From the NCBI GenBank assembly GCA_018881555.1, contig JACAXG010000053.1, positions 2,779,210 through 2,843,209 of the forward strand: a DNA stretch of 64,000 nt. The letters are read 5' to 3'. The notes under the pieces were generated by a model that was given only the letters and a program-made list of their open reading frames with translations, was not told where the DNA came from and did not search any database. This DNA comes from Amblyornis subalaris (Eukaryota; Chordata; Aves; Passeriformes; Ptilonorhynchidae). The position numbers were made by a program, and so were the translations under genes. Below are positions 1 to 11,430 of the stretch, one piece after another (within the stretch, counting starts at the first letter, position 1; each line of letters starts with the position of its first letter).

Positions 1-3000
1 AAGAAATGAGCATCTTTGAATAACATGCCAGGTTTTTCCTCCCAAGCTGAATGTTTTATTCTATTATTAGTTTCAGCCTAACTTTTCTCAGTTTAATCTT
101 AAGAGCATTTATCGAGTTGCAGAGGTGAGGTGGTATGCAAAACAACAACAACAAAAAAGTATCCTGATAAAGCACCATTTTTTTCTCAGCACAGAGTCTA
201 CAGATGTTCAGCTGTTGCCACAAACAATTCCTCTCCAGTTTTTAGAGCTGAGAGNCTGCACAGGAACTTGCACTCAGGTCAGTTCCTCATAATGCACTGT
301 GTAAAACACNCAGAGATAAGAAACACAATACCATAATAACAGAGAGTACTGCACTTGTTTGCCTCAATGTAATTGCTTACTGGAGGAAGACTGAGAACTC
401 TCCATAAAAGTAGTCTCAACATCCTGATCGTGTCTTGCTTTAAAGCTATCTTGCTGGCCAGACTGATACAACCTTGTTTCAAGTGTTGTGAGAAACACAA
501 GAGTCAGCCTTTGAGAAGTGAAACAGGTACGAGTGCTCTCATCTCTGTAATTACATGACAATTATCTACTACCTTTCCCAAAAATAGACATGTAATGTTG
601 GTATTAACTGCTGCCAAAACTTGGTCCTTTCCAAATATTAGACTATATTCACAACTGCAAAATTCAATTTTTCAAGCTTGAATAAGTATATTAAATTACT
701 AAGTTATTTTTTAAATCTTTTTATAAGCATTCTGTGCTACATTAGCAGACTACTAACAGCTTTTCTACACTTGTTATCAGGAAAGACACAACGAGACAGG
801 AAAGAAAATTGTGTACACATAGCAGCTCTGTCAATTTCATCCATTTATTTAATGCATAATGCTTATGACAATACCAGCTTTCTTGGCTATTCAAATGGAA
901 CCACCTAAATATTAGGCTGAGACATCACAGAAGCAGCTTATTAGGAAATGACAGTGCTGGAGAAGAAAGCTACTTACAATTAAAAAAAAAAAAAAAGATT
1001 TATCAGAAGCAATACATTGAACAAACAACTCTTCCCTTCAAGGAAATGCAATTGCAAGCAGCATTACAAGTATTTTTAAAAGACTTTTCAAAATAGCAGT
1101 TTCATCATCTGTCAGATCAAGACAGAAATGCCTAAACACCCCTGAAGTGTATGATTGTCTTCTTATGTTCAAGCTGGCCAGCATTTCCTCAATATATCCT
1201 CCATTCAATTACCTGGTGATATATTTGTGTGTGATCACTGAGCCAAACAAACTTTCAAAGCTCCTGCCCTCGGGCTGTTAATGACATTTGGGGATCTCTA
1301 TGAATTGGTCATCGCGGAACATCAACAACAAAATTTCCTGAGTCTGAAATCCTTTATATTATATACATTATATGAAAATTCAACCCAAATTTTTACTATA
1401 AAGGACATGTTTTAATTACAGTAAACATTCATTACTTGAATATGCCATCTTGCCTTTTAAACAGAACATATTTTAGTCCATTTTGAAAAGTATTTAGTGA
1501 GATCATAAAATTATTAGCAATCTAATTATTTTCAAATATAAGGGATACTATTAATAATCTAAACAGCTGCAATGTCAGTGGATTTAATTAACAGTTAAAA
1601 ATATGAACAACAGGGAGCAAGGCAACATGCTGTTTTTAAAGATGTGCAAAATGAAAGTACTCTCTCCTTGTACCTGGAATATTGATGACCCAAATTTGCT
1701 TTAGCTCACTGCACAAAAGACAGGCACCAGTCTGTTTCAAATTATTGAAAGAGTACAGAGAAATTTTCATTTACTTTCTCTTTTAAAACAATTCAGAAGG
1801 CGGACAGTACTTGTTCTCACCATCCTGAGCCTACCTGAGCCCAGCTGACAGCCTGCCCTTCCTGAAGTTTCTCAGGATGACTGAGAACAGCCAGATCAGA
1901 CCNGGGGAAGCAAGCTGTGCCATGAGCCTTCTCAACGGAAAACAACTTGGCTTAGATTTCTCCAGTCAAGATCTGGAAGTTATCCTTCACTTCACTGACA
2001 CAACCAAGTGCTTACAAAGGTTTTCACTATAAGACTCAGTGGTTACTGATGTTATCTTTCATGAACAATCAGCACTGGGAGTTACTCCTACCCAATCTCA
2101 TTACCATTTTGATTAAAATCATGTCTATATTATAGACAAAAAAGAAGAAAGTAAAGAAGATTGTTCAGATGCTTTTCTCCCTCGATGATATATTTGTAGA
2201 ACAGTTTTTCAAGCTGAATCTACCTTGAAGGTATATCAAAAATAACTCTGTCCCTTTCTCCCTTCANCTCCACAAATTTATCATCTTTTTTCTTTCTTTC
2301 TCAGACCATAAAATGTAAAAAGAACCATTTTAGCAGTTTTATTTTCTGGAAACCGAGACTAGAACAAATAGNTCCTGCTTTAAATTTTAGAAGTAAAAAC
2401 AAAAAAAACCAAACAAATCCTGACATTTGCCATCTGTATAACATTGCTAAAACTTTCTTCCTACCATGTTTAAGAACCTGTAGAAAATTGGAATCAAAAG
2501 AGTTTCTGCTGAAGAGCTCAGTTTTCCACAGTGGGCAGTCATAAAGCACCATATTTGCTTTTGTTCTGTGCCTTAGCAAATCCTAAGCCTATCTGCCAAG
2601 TTTTGTGGTTTTAAGCGAAGCACGTTTTTCATGTGGTACAGAATGCTCAGTCCCCTAGCTAAGTCATTATTACTTATTGCTTTTATGTGCCCCAGTCTTC
2701 TTGAAATGACGGCCGGTTTGGACAGTCTGCTCTGCCTTCCTTGTGTCTGATGAAATTGGGAACAGATGAATGGGAGGTGCTCCCGGCTGTTCGAGCTGCC
2801 TATCAACATGAGCAAACACTGTAGGGCCTGATCATTATTTAGGGTTTGGAGAGAAATACACTCTACACAAATAGGGGAAAAATGGATATTTTTGCGATAA
2901 TTCCCAGATAACTTCTGCGTAAAACAGGTCTTTCTCACTAACAAGAATTTTCCATACTCAACACTCACCTTAAACAGTTTGGGTTAATTTGTCAACCAGC

Positions 3001-3928
3001 AAGACCTACTGGCTACTCAATTTCCTGATGGGAAAATCTAAGTTCTGCACAGTGTATTTTAAAACCCAGAACTGGCAATCTACAAAAAAAAAAAGCAGTT
3101 TCACATTCTTGACTTCTATTTAACTGCGGCCCTTGACTTGGTAAATCACCAATTAATATTAACTTTGTTAGCCTGAAACTGAATTAGGTTGACTGCAGTA
3201 CATTGCTTCTTTGGCTCCTTCTGTGGTCAATGCAAGCAGTTACTTCTAATGGTGTTAAAGCTCAGATGAAAATGTTAAATAGAGGAGTCAATTGCAAGGT
3301 CATTACTTCTTTTTCCAAAGTAATGAAAACAAAGTACTTCATGAAATATACAATTATAGGTTAATGACACAGTCCTACAGAGTGGCTCTAAGGCCTTGTT
3401 CAATTTAAAATACTGATTTAAACAATTCCAAAGTAACATTAAGTGTAAATAAAAAGTGTTAGTCACAGTTTAAATGTTATATTAAAACTACGTGTGATTA
3501 AAGAAAAAATGAATGGGAAACATTGTTAATGCAAATATTTCAATGAGAAAGTGTTCTAAGCCAGTATGAAAACAACACTCACTAAAACCAGGTATTACAA
3601 AGGCAGAGCGAGAATCAATCTCATAAANCAGCATTTGCCTACTCATTCACCTTGGAATTTCTGCAGTATGAAAGAACATTACCGTAAGACAAAAAACAAC
3701 ACTTCGGAAATTTTGCTGGAACCTTCTTTCCAATTGTTTGTTACAATGCTATATGAAAATAACCCATAACAATACTGGTTTTAGAAAACACTTTTTTCCT
3801 CCCACTACAAGACTCGTTTCCATCACAAAGACCCACATTAGCTTCCCTTTCCGGTATCTTCTACAACAAGAGAAAGATGACAGGATATATTCCACGGTGA
3901 TTTTGGTTCTCATGGAATTAAAAATTAA
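1..3928. other. unique AT-rich non-coding stretch
   Basis: No gene, exon or recognisable transposon is visible. The stretch is AT-rich with a 15-base poly(A) run at 982-996. A GC-richer patch around 2690-2960 carries a 131-codon open frame on the minus strand (2573-2968). Its translation shows no domain, signal peptide or family resemblance that I recognise, and I do not call it a gene. Nine scattered short frames elsewhere look like chance openings. Single ambiguous bases occur at roughly 255, 310, 1903, 2267, 2372 and 3628. Confidence 0.6.
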
Positions 3929-3944
3929 TTTTTTTTTTTTTTTT
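3929..3944. repeat. poly(T) run
   Basis: Sixteen consecutive T bases directly follow an AATTAATT context. It could be the poly(A) tail of an old minus-strand retroposed copy, but no recognisable body follows it. It is best treated as a simple homopolymer. Confidence 0.85.
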
Positions 3945-4814
3945 CATGCCAGTACACTAGGATTTCTCAAACGGAAAAATACCCCAAACAATCATTAAAA
4001 ATTAAAATACCAGANTACCAACTTTCTGAGTAGCAGCAAGTTATAGACAATAAAAAGACAAAAATAATACATAGATATTTACATTGCTGAAATTCACACC
4101 CTTCAAACTCTGCCTGGAGTTCTGAATTAAAATAGCAAAGCAAGAAACTGAAAGAATGGAATTCAGGGTCTCTCTGGGCGAAGACCAAGTTGTGAAGTGC
4201 AAGTATTTTTTCATCAGAATCAGGAACAAACTCTGACCTGAGCACTTAATGCAGCATATTTAGAAGATATTTTTATTGTAACAGCCAAGAAAAAAGATCT
4301 TTTATGTACNGTATGTTCTTTAAATCTACCTTAAAACTCAGAAATTTGTGGATAAGAATGGGGGGCACACTGGCCGGGAACAGCATCACAGACCTTTTGT
4401 TACTAACATTCAGCAATGTCTCTGAAGATGCTTACGTATTTGTGTTTCAGAAGGATTCTGTCATGATACAGAAGATTCTGGAAATTACTCAACACCAAAC
4501 CAAAGAACAGTGAAGAAGTAATCACTATTACACCCTCCTTCTGTACCCGCTCCACAGCACTCTGCCTTAAGCCCTGCCACAGATTTAGGTGCCTGGGCAG
4601 CAGGAGCCCACAGGACAGCCCCAATGCAGCACAGCTATGCCATGTGGTCTTAGACTACTGGGAAAAANGAAAGAAAATTACTGAGGTGAAAGAAGAAAAT
4701 AACAAAGGTAAAAAGTATAGATGGCATTTGCTCAGAGAGGATTTAGTAGCTGAAGGTCTTAAAAGGGAAAACTCCATCAGAGAAAGGTACCAAATCCTAG
4801 AGGAGAAAACCTGC
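3945..4814. other. unique non-coding stretch
   Basis: No gene or known repeat is recognised. The part from about 4530 to 4625 is somewhat GC-richer than its surroundings but holds only overlapping short frames on both strands. There are single ambiguous bases near 4015, 4310 and 4668. Confidence 0.5.
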
Positions 4815-5055
4815 TGGAGGCATGCTGGCTCTGGCCNGGGATGGTCAGGACTGGTCAGGTCCAGCTGTCACTGTCACCCCTGCTAAGGGGGGCACGGGAA
4901 GACAGCAACTCAGCCACTTTGAGGAGCCATCTCTGGGAGCCACCNGTGAGGACTCTTCCTCACCTAAATGTGTCTGCCAGGCCAGGCCAGACTCTTTGGG
5001 GCTTTGTCAGTGGTGCTTCTGCTTGGCCGAATAAATCCTGTGTGCCAGCAATACA
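4815..5055. mobile_element. possible decayed LTR-like block
   Basis: This block is clearly richer in GC than both flanks. It begins with an imperfect duplication around TGGTCAGGACTGGTCAGG (about 4841-4858). It ends with a canonical AATAAA polyadenylation signal near 5031 in the context GCCGAATAAATCCTGTGTG, an arrangement seen at the R/U5 junction of retroviral long terminal repeats. I could not define TG...CA ends, a target-site duplication or a partner LTR, and I do not recognise the family. A gene 3' exon or a chance GC patch are alternatives. Confidence 0.2.
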
Positions 5056-6790
5056 CAACTCTGTATATGTTAAACCCCAAATATATCCTGCTTTGCAGAG
5101 CCTCCCTGCATCTGACAGAAGCAGCTTGAACAAAATGGAAAGTGTGGCCTCTGTACACTGTCTTCTGTGTAGAAACACCTCATCCCAGACAAAATCCCTC
5201 CATGGAGACCCCTCCTAAGCATACGCCCNCCGCTTTCACTCACAGAAGTCATCCTGAGATCATGGCAGTAGAACTGAATTTGTGCAAAACACTAACCTAA
5301 AACAAAATCGCTGAAACAGGAAATNTGATAGCAAAAATATTAGTCCCTGACAAACTGGGCAGCTGTCCATCCTCATGCGACTAAAGAGAAGGGAGATGTG
5401 TCTGTCAGAGCTTCCACAGAGTCCTGTTGGATGACACAGTATGAGTCGTACCCTCAGGAAAAAACCAATGGCTGTTTGCCANCACCTGGGTGACTGAAGG
5501 ATACACACCCCACGGGGATATGCTTTTACAAATGAGAGGGATTAGCCTGTAAGACAGACGGCTGTGATAAAGGCAAAATTGTTGTACTTGTCACTGTAAG
5601 CCAAGAGTTGTAAAATGTATTGCTTCTAGCCACATATTTCACCCATTCGTAACAAAGTAGATGTCATCAGGTTTATGAGTGACAACATTGATTTTTAGTC
5701 AAAACTGTAACGCAGTTAAGTCTTTAACGCTGGGAAGAATGTGATTTTTGACTTCAAGTAATTACACAACTTCTACAGTTTCTTCATGGCCTCTTTTCTA
5801 GTCTCTTTGGTCTCTCTTGGAAACCAACATTACACCTCCATTCAGCACTACCACCACCTTCTTGTAACACAAAAAAAGTGGAGGAAAGGGGTTGGAAGCA
5901 TGCTGGGGTGCAAAACCTCTCCTTCCTTTCTAGCCTCCTGCCATTTTATTTTTCTTCTTTTGTAATGCAAACATCATGATAGTCTCTGGAAACATAGAAA
6001 CTACTGGACAACTGCAAGTCAGGAGCAAGAGAATGAAGACATCATTAATCAAGATGCAGTTCCAGAGAACTGGGAACTTTTAAAAATAACTATAAATTTA
6101 CTTCTTAATATATAAACAGAAAGTATGACTCAAGGACTGGAATCCCCAGGTTCAGCCCATACCTTTCACCACTGACAAGAAAAATACAGTCTAAGAGATA
6201 ATAAGAATTTTGAACAGAGATACCACTACTTATTTTTGACACTTCCCTGTCAGAACAGATAAACAGTAAATACCAAAGACTTATGTTTCTGAAGTAGAAT
6301 AAAAGTAGTCTCTGCTGCAAAATACTATAGCACCTAATTTGCTAAAATAACTTGAAAAAAAATTAAAATGATCCTCTCTTAATGGAGTGCTCCTGTAGGG
6401 AGTTAAAACAGACTGATACATCATGTTTTTATTCACTTTGTCTTTCAAATAGCTAACCAAAACAGTCAGTTTAGACAAGGCTTATTTAGGATGCCCTTTC
6501 CTCACTTAGGTCAGTCTCTGAAGCAAATGTGTAAGAATTTGGTTTCCAAACAACAAATTTCTGAATATATTAAAAAAAAAAAAGCATCACTTAACATGTA
6601 CACACTTCATTTTACACATGCATCAAGAACTCCCCAGGGAAGGCCAAGGGGAAACCACTCACTAATTCTGTGTTTGGAGCACCTTAATGCACACTGAGCA
6701 GGCAGAACACTCCCGTCACAAGGGAAAGCTGCCAGCGAAGCACCCTCTGGCCAAGCACAAAAGTACACCCAAGCCCAGCGCTCAAGCACA
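5056..6790. other. unique non-coding stretch
   Basis: AT-rich sequence with no gene, RNA gene or transposon that I can recognise. Short open frames on both strands overlap and show no domain features. A short A run lies at about 6571-6582. Confidence 0.55.
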
Positions 6791-7475
6791 CACAGAATCA
6801 CAGAATAAGATGAGTCGGAATGTACCCTCAAGGANCATTGAGTCCAACTCTTGGCCCTGCACAGGACCATGCATAAGAGTCACCCCACGTGCCCGAGAGT
6901 GTTGTCCAAACACTTCTCGAGCTCTGCCAGGCTTGGTGCTGTGACCACTGCCCTGGGGAGCCTGTTCCAGTGCCCAACCATGCACTGGNAGAAGAGGGTT
7001 TTTCTAATATCCAACCTAAGCCTCCCCTGACACAACTTCAGGGCATTCCCTCGGTCACAGAGAGGTGATCTGGTCACAGATCTCTGGTCACAGAGACAAG
7101 AGATCAGTGCCTGCCCTTCCTCTTCCCCTCATGAGGAAGTTGTAACTGCAGTGAGGTCTCCCCTCAGTCTCCTGCTCTCCAGNCTGAACAGACCAAGTGC
7201 CCTCAGATGCTCCTCACACGGCTTCCCCTCCAGGCCTNTCACCATNTTTGTGGCCCTCCTTTGCATACTCTCTAATATNTAACGTCTTTCGTATATTCTG
7301 GTGCCCAAAACTGCCCCCAGCACTCGAGGTGAGGCCTCCCCAATGCAGAGCAGAGCAGGAAAATCTCCTCCCTTGCCCGGCTGGCAATGCTGTGCCTGAT
7401 GCCCCCCAGGACACGGTTGGCCCTCCTGGCTGCCANGGCCACTTCAGGGCTTCCCTTACAGCACATGTTCTGCTT
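6791..7475 (-). mobile_element. CR1 LINE retrotransposon, 3' fragment, minus strand
   Basis: The plus strand starts with CACAGAATCACAGAATAAGA, the reverse complement of the short tandem repeats that end avian CR1 elements. It then runs through typical antisense CR1 text: GAGTCCAACTCTTGGCCC, GGGGAGCCTGTTCCAGTGCC, and further on CTCCTTTGCATACTC and TTGGCCCTCCTGGCTGCC. The element therefore lies on the minus strand with its 3' end at 6791. At about 0.7 kb it is the longest copy in the window, but it is heavily 5'-truncated like most CR1 insertions. It keeps only the 3' untranslated region and perhaps the last part of the reverse-transcriptase frame, with no intact protein. Seven single ambiguous bases fall inside it. 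A local triplication of GGTCACAGA starts at 7053, 7072 and 7086; the related copy at 62222 has a single CACAGA site there. Family assignment to CR1 is confident; the subfamily is not. Confidence 0.93.
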
Positions 7476-8781
7476 TAACCATGCTACTGCTGTAAATGGC
7501 TCTCCAGAGAAAATAATCTTATTTATGCCTCACAAAAAACCTAATAATATTATGTTTTTTTTCTGAAAGATGGCATCTCATCTATCACTTCCAGGGCATG
7601 GCAGAAAATATGATTTCCACATTACAACTGCATGCATGTCCCAGGAAAGTTTGGCAAACTATTTTTGGCCCTTTTGCCATCTCCTTTTAAGTGAGTATGT
7701 ACAGGAAAGCAAATAAAATTTTTCACTGAGTATATCCAGCAAGGCATGCAGGATGATGGAACAAACATGGCTTTACAGACTATTTTTCACACCACCTTCA
7801 AGGCTAGAAGGGCATTACAAGAAGGAATTGACGGCCACCAATTAAAAAACAGGAGGGAAGTGCCTGGCCATGTATTTGNAGCCTGGTTTTATTTAGAGTG
7901 TCTGAATGGTATCTATAAATATATATAAATAAATGGTATGTACAATCCCCCCTGTTGAGGATTAACACTTATACCCTTGATATTCACACACAACACAGCT
8001 CCCTGTTCCTATCCTGGCATCACACGTCCTCTCACCATACGTCCTGGCACAGCTTCCCTCCNGCCAGGAACACCACAGCCTATCAGGAGCGGCTGGTAAA
8101 GTCATGCAAGTCGATACAGGATGAGTATTTTCCACCATCCCCTTCCACCCTATGACAGGGAAACAGGCCCACGGCTGTGCCTCAAGAGGCTCTGGGAACA
8201 GCTGCTACTGCTGCACCAACCCCCCATTCCTCCCTGCCACAGAACAGGGCTGTCAAGGTGTCTTACAGATCATGGAGAACACGTTTTCACTGACTACCCT
8301 TAGAGAGTTCAGTACAGATTCCAGCAACAGCCTTAACTTGCATGTGTGCGGCAATGTTCCCTGGTGTTTGCTTTGTGATACAAGCTGCAAACAGTATTGT
8401 GAGTCATCCTACACCCTGTGTTTGGTTATTCCTAGTTAATTGTGGTGGTTTACACTAGTTTCTATTCAATCTATTTCTGGCCATTGCTTCAACTGGGAAA
8501 AACATATTTCCTTCCAAATTGCTAGTTGCCACAATCTCCATAAATTTGATGTCATTTAATATTGGTATTCTCTATTTCCACTGTTCAAAATGCTGATGAA
8601 AATCATGGTAAAAAGCATGCAAGACTNATTCAGTACATCCTTTCCAGCCCAACTATGCCACTCAGCTGTGCCTGTCCTTGTTTCACCTGGCCCATACTTT
8701 CATAGCTTGCTGAGGAGAATAATANTTGAGACAAAGTTAAGCAGGATACCAAGGTCAATATTTATAACTTCTACTACAAGT
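7476..8781. other. unique non-coding stretch
   Basis: No recognised gene or transposon. The part from roughly 7930 to 8330 is richer in C and contains overlapping 60-95 codon frames (for example 8152-8439, plus strand) with no recognisable domain. An ATATATAAATAAAT cluster lies near 7917-7933. An undescribed repeat is possible but cannot be shown from one copy. Confidence 0.45.
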
Positions 8782-8805
8782 CATATAACTCACATGAGTT
8801 ATATG
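8782..8805. repeat. perfect inverted repeat, 11-bp arms
   Basis: CATATAACTCA (8782-8792) is followed by two bases (CA) and then its exact reverse complement TGAGTTATATG (8795-8805). The centre reads CACATG. A near-repeat of the right half, GAGCAACTCAT, follows within 20 bases. It could be a dimeric protein-binding site, a small cruciform, or chance. Confidence 0.8.
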
Positions 8806-10042
8806 GATATGAGCAACTCATACCCAATTCAAAATTATAATTTGCATTACCATAGTACTTAAGAATCAATCTTGAACCAGAAGCCCACTGGGACTGGTAC
8901 TGGATAAACTTAAAAAAANGCCAGAGGGTTGCTGACCTATAGAGCTCACTATCTGAGTACTAAGAAAGATGAAACAGCGTACGAAGATGCAAGAGAGCAA
9001 AAGGTGAAAATAAGATGAGCAACAACATATCCCAAAGCTTTGGCATGCATACCTGAAAAGAATTAAGCTAAAAGAAAAAAAACAAACAAATACCAAATTC
9101 CCAAACACTGGAAGATGTCCTTAAGAAAGAATTTAAGGAATGACAGACAAGTAGATTTGTAAAAATGTATGTGGAGCTTTTCTGGTGTAAGAGACAAAAC
9201 AGGTAGAGAACAGAAATTTATTAAATTGCCAGTAAAATCTCTNCATAAGAGGTTCACTCTATTTCACTCTTATTATTTAGAAGCCAGAAAGGCCAGAGAG
9301 AAGATGAAAAGAGCCTTGCAAGCAAAGACCTGCATATATGATGTATCTGATGCAGCTAGGAAGAGGATTCACTAAAAATGTACACAGAGCCTTCAAATAA
9401 TCAGGAAGCATCTAATTTTGCAGAAGACAAGACTGTTTTTAAACTTTTTAGTCTTTTTGAAGCGTCTCATATAATTTCTCACTACTTCGTTCTTTTATTC
9501 TGATCTTATGCCATGTTTTGTTCTAATTATGATGCTGTCAGGATCAAAATATTGACTACTTCTGTAACTGGCAGAAAAAGGTACCTGACTTTGCTCACAT
9601 CCTCTGAGCATAAGACAACTAATTTCACATTCCAATTCCATGTCCCTCCTCAAAAAAAAGCCAGAACAAAACACATCTGCTATGACTCTCTAGAGGTCTC
9701 TCTTCTCACTGCTGCCCTGTCACTGCAAGGTCTAAATGCATTAGTGGTGCTTTTGTCACCAGTGAAGTTTTCTCCTAGGAAAACAAGGGTTAAGTTCATT
9801 CAAGATCTATTATAAACTGGAAACAGACTTAGAAAAGTCAGGCACAATATTAAAATACATTTTTAGATTACATTTATCACCAAGACTTCTTCTCAGCTTC
9901 TCCAGTATTTCAACTAGGGTTTTAGGGACATGCACATGTTTTCATTTTTAATGCATATGCCAAGAAATTTTCATTCTGTAATTGTTCATTTTTTTATTTT
10001 AGTAGATACTTCTGTGTATTCAAGGCAACTTAAGCATTCCTC
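8806..10042. other. unique non-coding stretch
   Basis: No gene or known element is recognised. The longest open frame is 100 codons (9513-9815, plus) without recognisable domains. Ambiguous bases lie near 8920 and 9243. Confidence 0.55.
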
Positions 10043-10066
10043 TTTCACATTCAGCTGAATGTGAAA
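10043..10066. repeat. 24-bp perfect palindrome centred on CAGCTG
   Basis: The 12-base half TTTCACATTCAG is followed at once by its exact reverse complement CTGAATGTGAAA, with no spacer. The centre is CAGCTG, an E-box core. A third copy of the 11-base half-site CACATTCAGCT occurs in direct orientation at 10075-10085, 29 bases after the first (10046-10056). Together these suggest a cluster of binding half-sites, though no factor can be named. Confidence 0.85.
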
Positions 10067-11029
10067 TTCCTGAACACATTCAGCTACAATTCTTCACATC
10101 TTTCTGATGAGCATCTAAATTGTTTTTTTACAGGCTGAAGAGAAACTAAGTTCAGCAATTACTATTATTTCACAGGGAAGGTCAAAAGACCTTGTAAATA
10201 AGTTTCACAATGAACTGCAGGCCTCAACATACAGGCTCATCATAGGCAAAAATCACTATAAAAATAACTGAGAAACATTTGCACATGCTAGAAAGAACAT
10301 AAGCTGAGAGATCTAATTAATGGAATCTAAGGGAAAAATTAATGTAAAATATTGTAATACACTTTAAAATCCTAAACCACCAAATACACATATATTTTGC
10401 CTTTTATCACCTGCAAAGACCTCTTACAAAGCAAGTATGCTTGCAGGACCAGTAGTATAATCAAATTATATTTGGTTATAATCTTACTGGCTTTTCCNTT
10501 TTTCTCCTATGAAACTTTGTTTTTCCTCCTTTCAGTAACTGAAGGTATTTAACAGATTTATGAATATTTAACTTAAAGGTAAGATAGCAAAATCTGACTC
10601 TTTCTACATTGGGATTACTTTTCATCAGGTACCAGATTCCGAATTTATCTCTACCATATTTTAACTCATATTATAAAGTCATATGAAACTACTGTTCGAA
10701 ACAGTGACCCACTATATTGTAAGATTCATGGGAAGTTTTGTATCTTGAAGTATATTAAGCATCTTAGAATTGTTTGGAACAAACTAGAATACATCAGCCT
10801 AAAAGCAAACCATAGCATCACAAAATGCTAAACCATCCTCTTTTGCTTTCCAAAATGTGAACTCTGCTATGGTCATCTGAATTTATTGATTCTACAGAGG
10901 TGAAAAAAGTTGTTTAACTTTATTATGGGAGAACTTATTAAATACATTGACTACTATACACAATTTTCTGCTTATTTTGAGAGCTTTATATATGGTTCAT
11001 ATATATAGGTATCCAATACATCAGCTGCA
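10067..11029. other. unique AT-rich stretch
   Basis: No gene, repeat or RNA recognised. Very AT-rich, with one ambiguous base near 10498. Confidence 0.55.
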
Positions 11030-11430
11030 GAGCAACCCACAAATGCAATGCATCCTTTCTCGTCTGAGATTTTCTGAGTGTGATTTAAGATTATGCTTTA
11101 GCTTTTAAAATGGCATAAAATTGCAAGTGTGTGCATTGTTAAAATTGCAATTACTTTCACAAATTGTGCCACTATCATTTGGTAGATAAGATATGTAACA
11201 ACGAATGACAGGTTTTCATTTCGATGAAGCATGTGATACCAACGAAAGTATTAACATTTATGGAACATTTGTATAGAGCAAATAATGTTAAATTACATTA
11301 CTTATACATTCCTTCTGTTTATAATTAAAGGCAAATTCATGAATGCACAAGATCATATTCTGCCACCCGTGTATTCATTAGCAATATAAACATTAAGATA
11401 ATTACATAATAATGCATTCTTCACTGGCAG
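11030..11430. promoter_or_regulatory. candidate conserved regulatory block, TAAT-rich
   Basis: This segment has the texture of a vertebrate conserved non-coding element. It lacks simple repeats, has no transposon signature, and holds many homeodomain-type ATTA/TAAT cores between about 11140 and 11415, for example TTTATAATTAAAGG near 11319 and GATAATTACATAATAATGC near 11397. This judgement rests on motif texture alone. Conservation across species cannot be seen from one sequence, and AT-rich DNA contains such cores by chance. Confidence 0.2.

Noticed and set aside
7129..7478. Several short frames on both strands near 7.1-7.5 kb
   Set aside because: They lie within the CR1 3' fragment, are interrupted by ambiguous bases and are shadows of the transposon.
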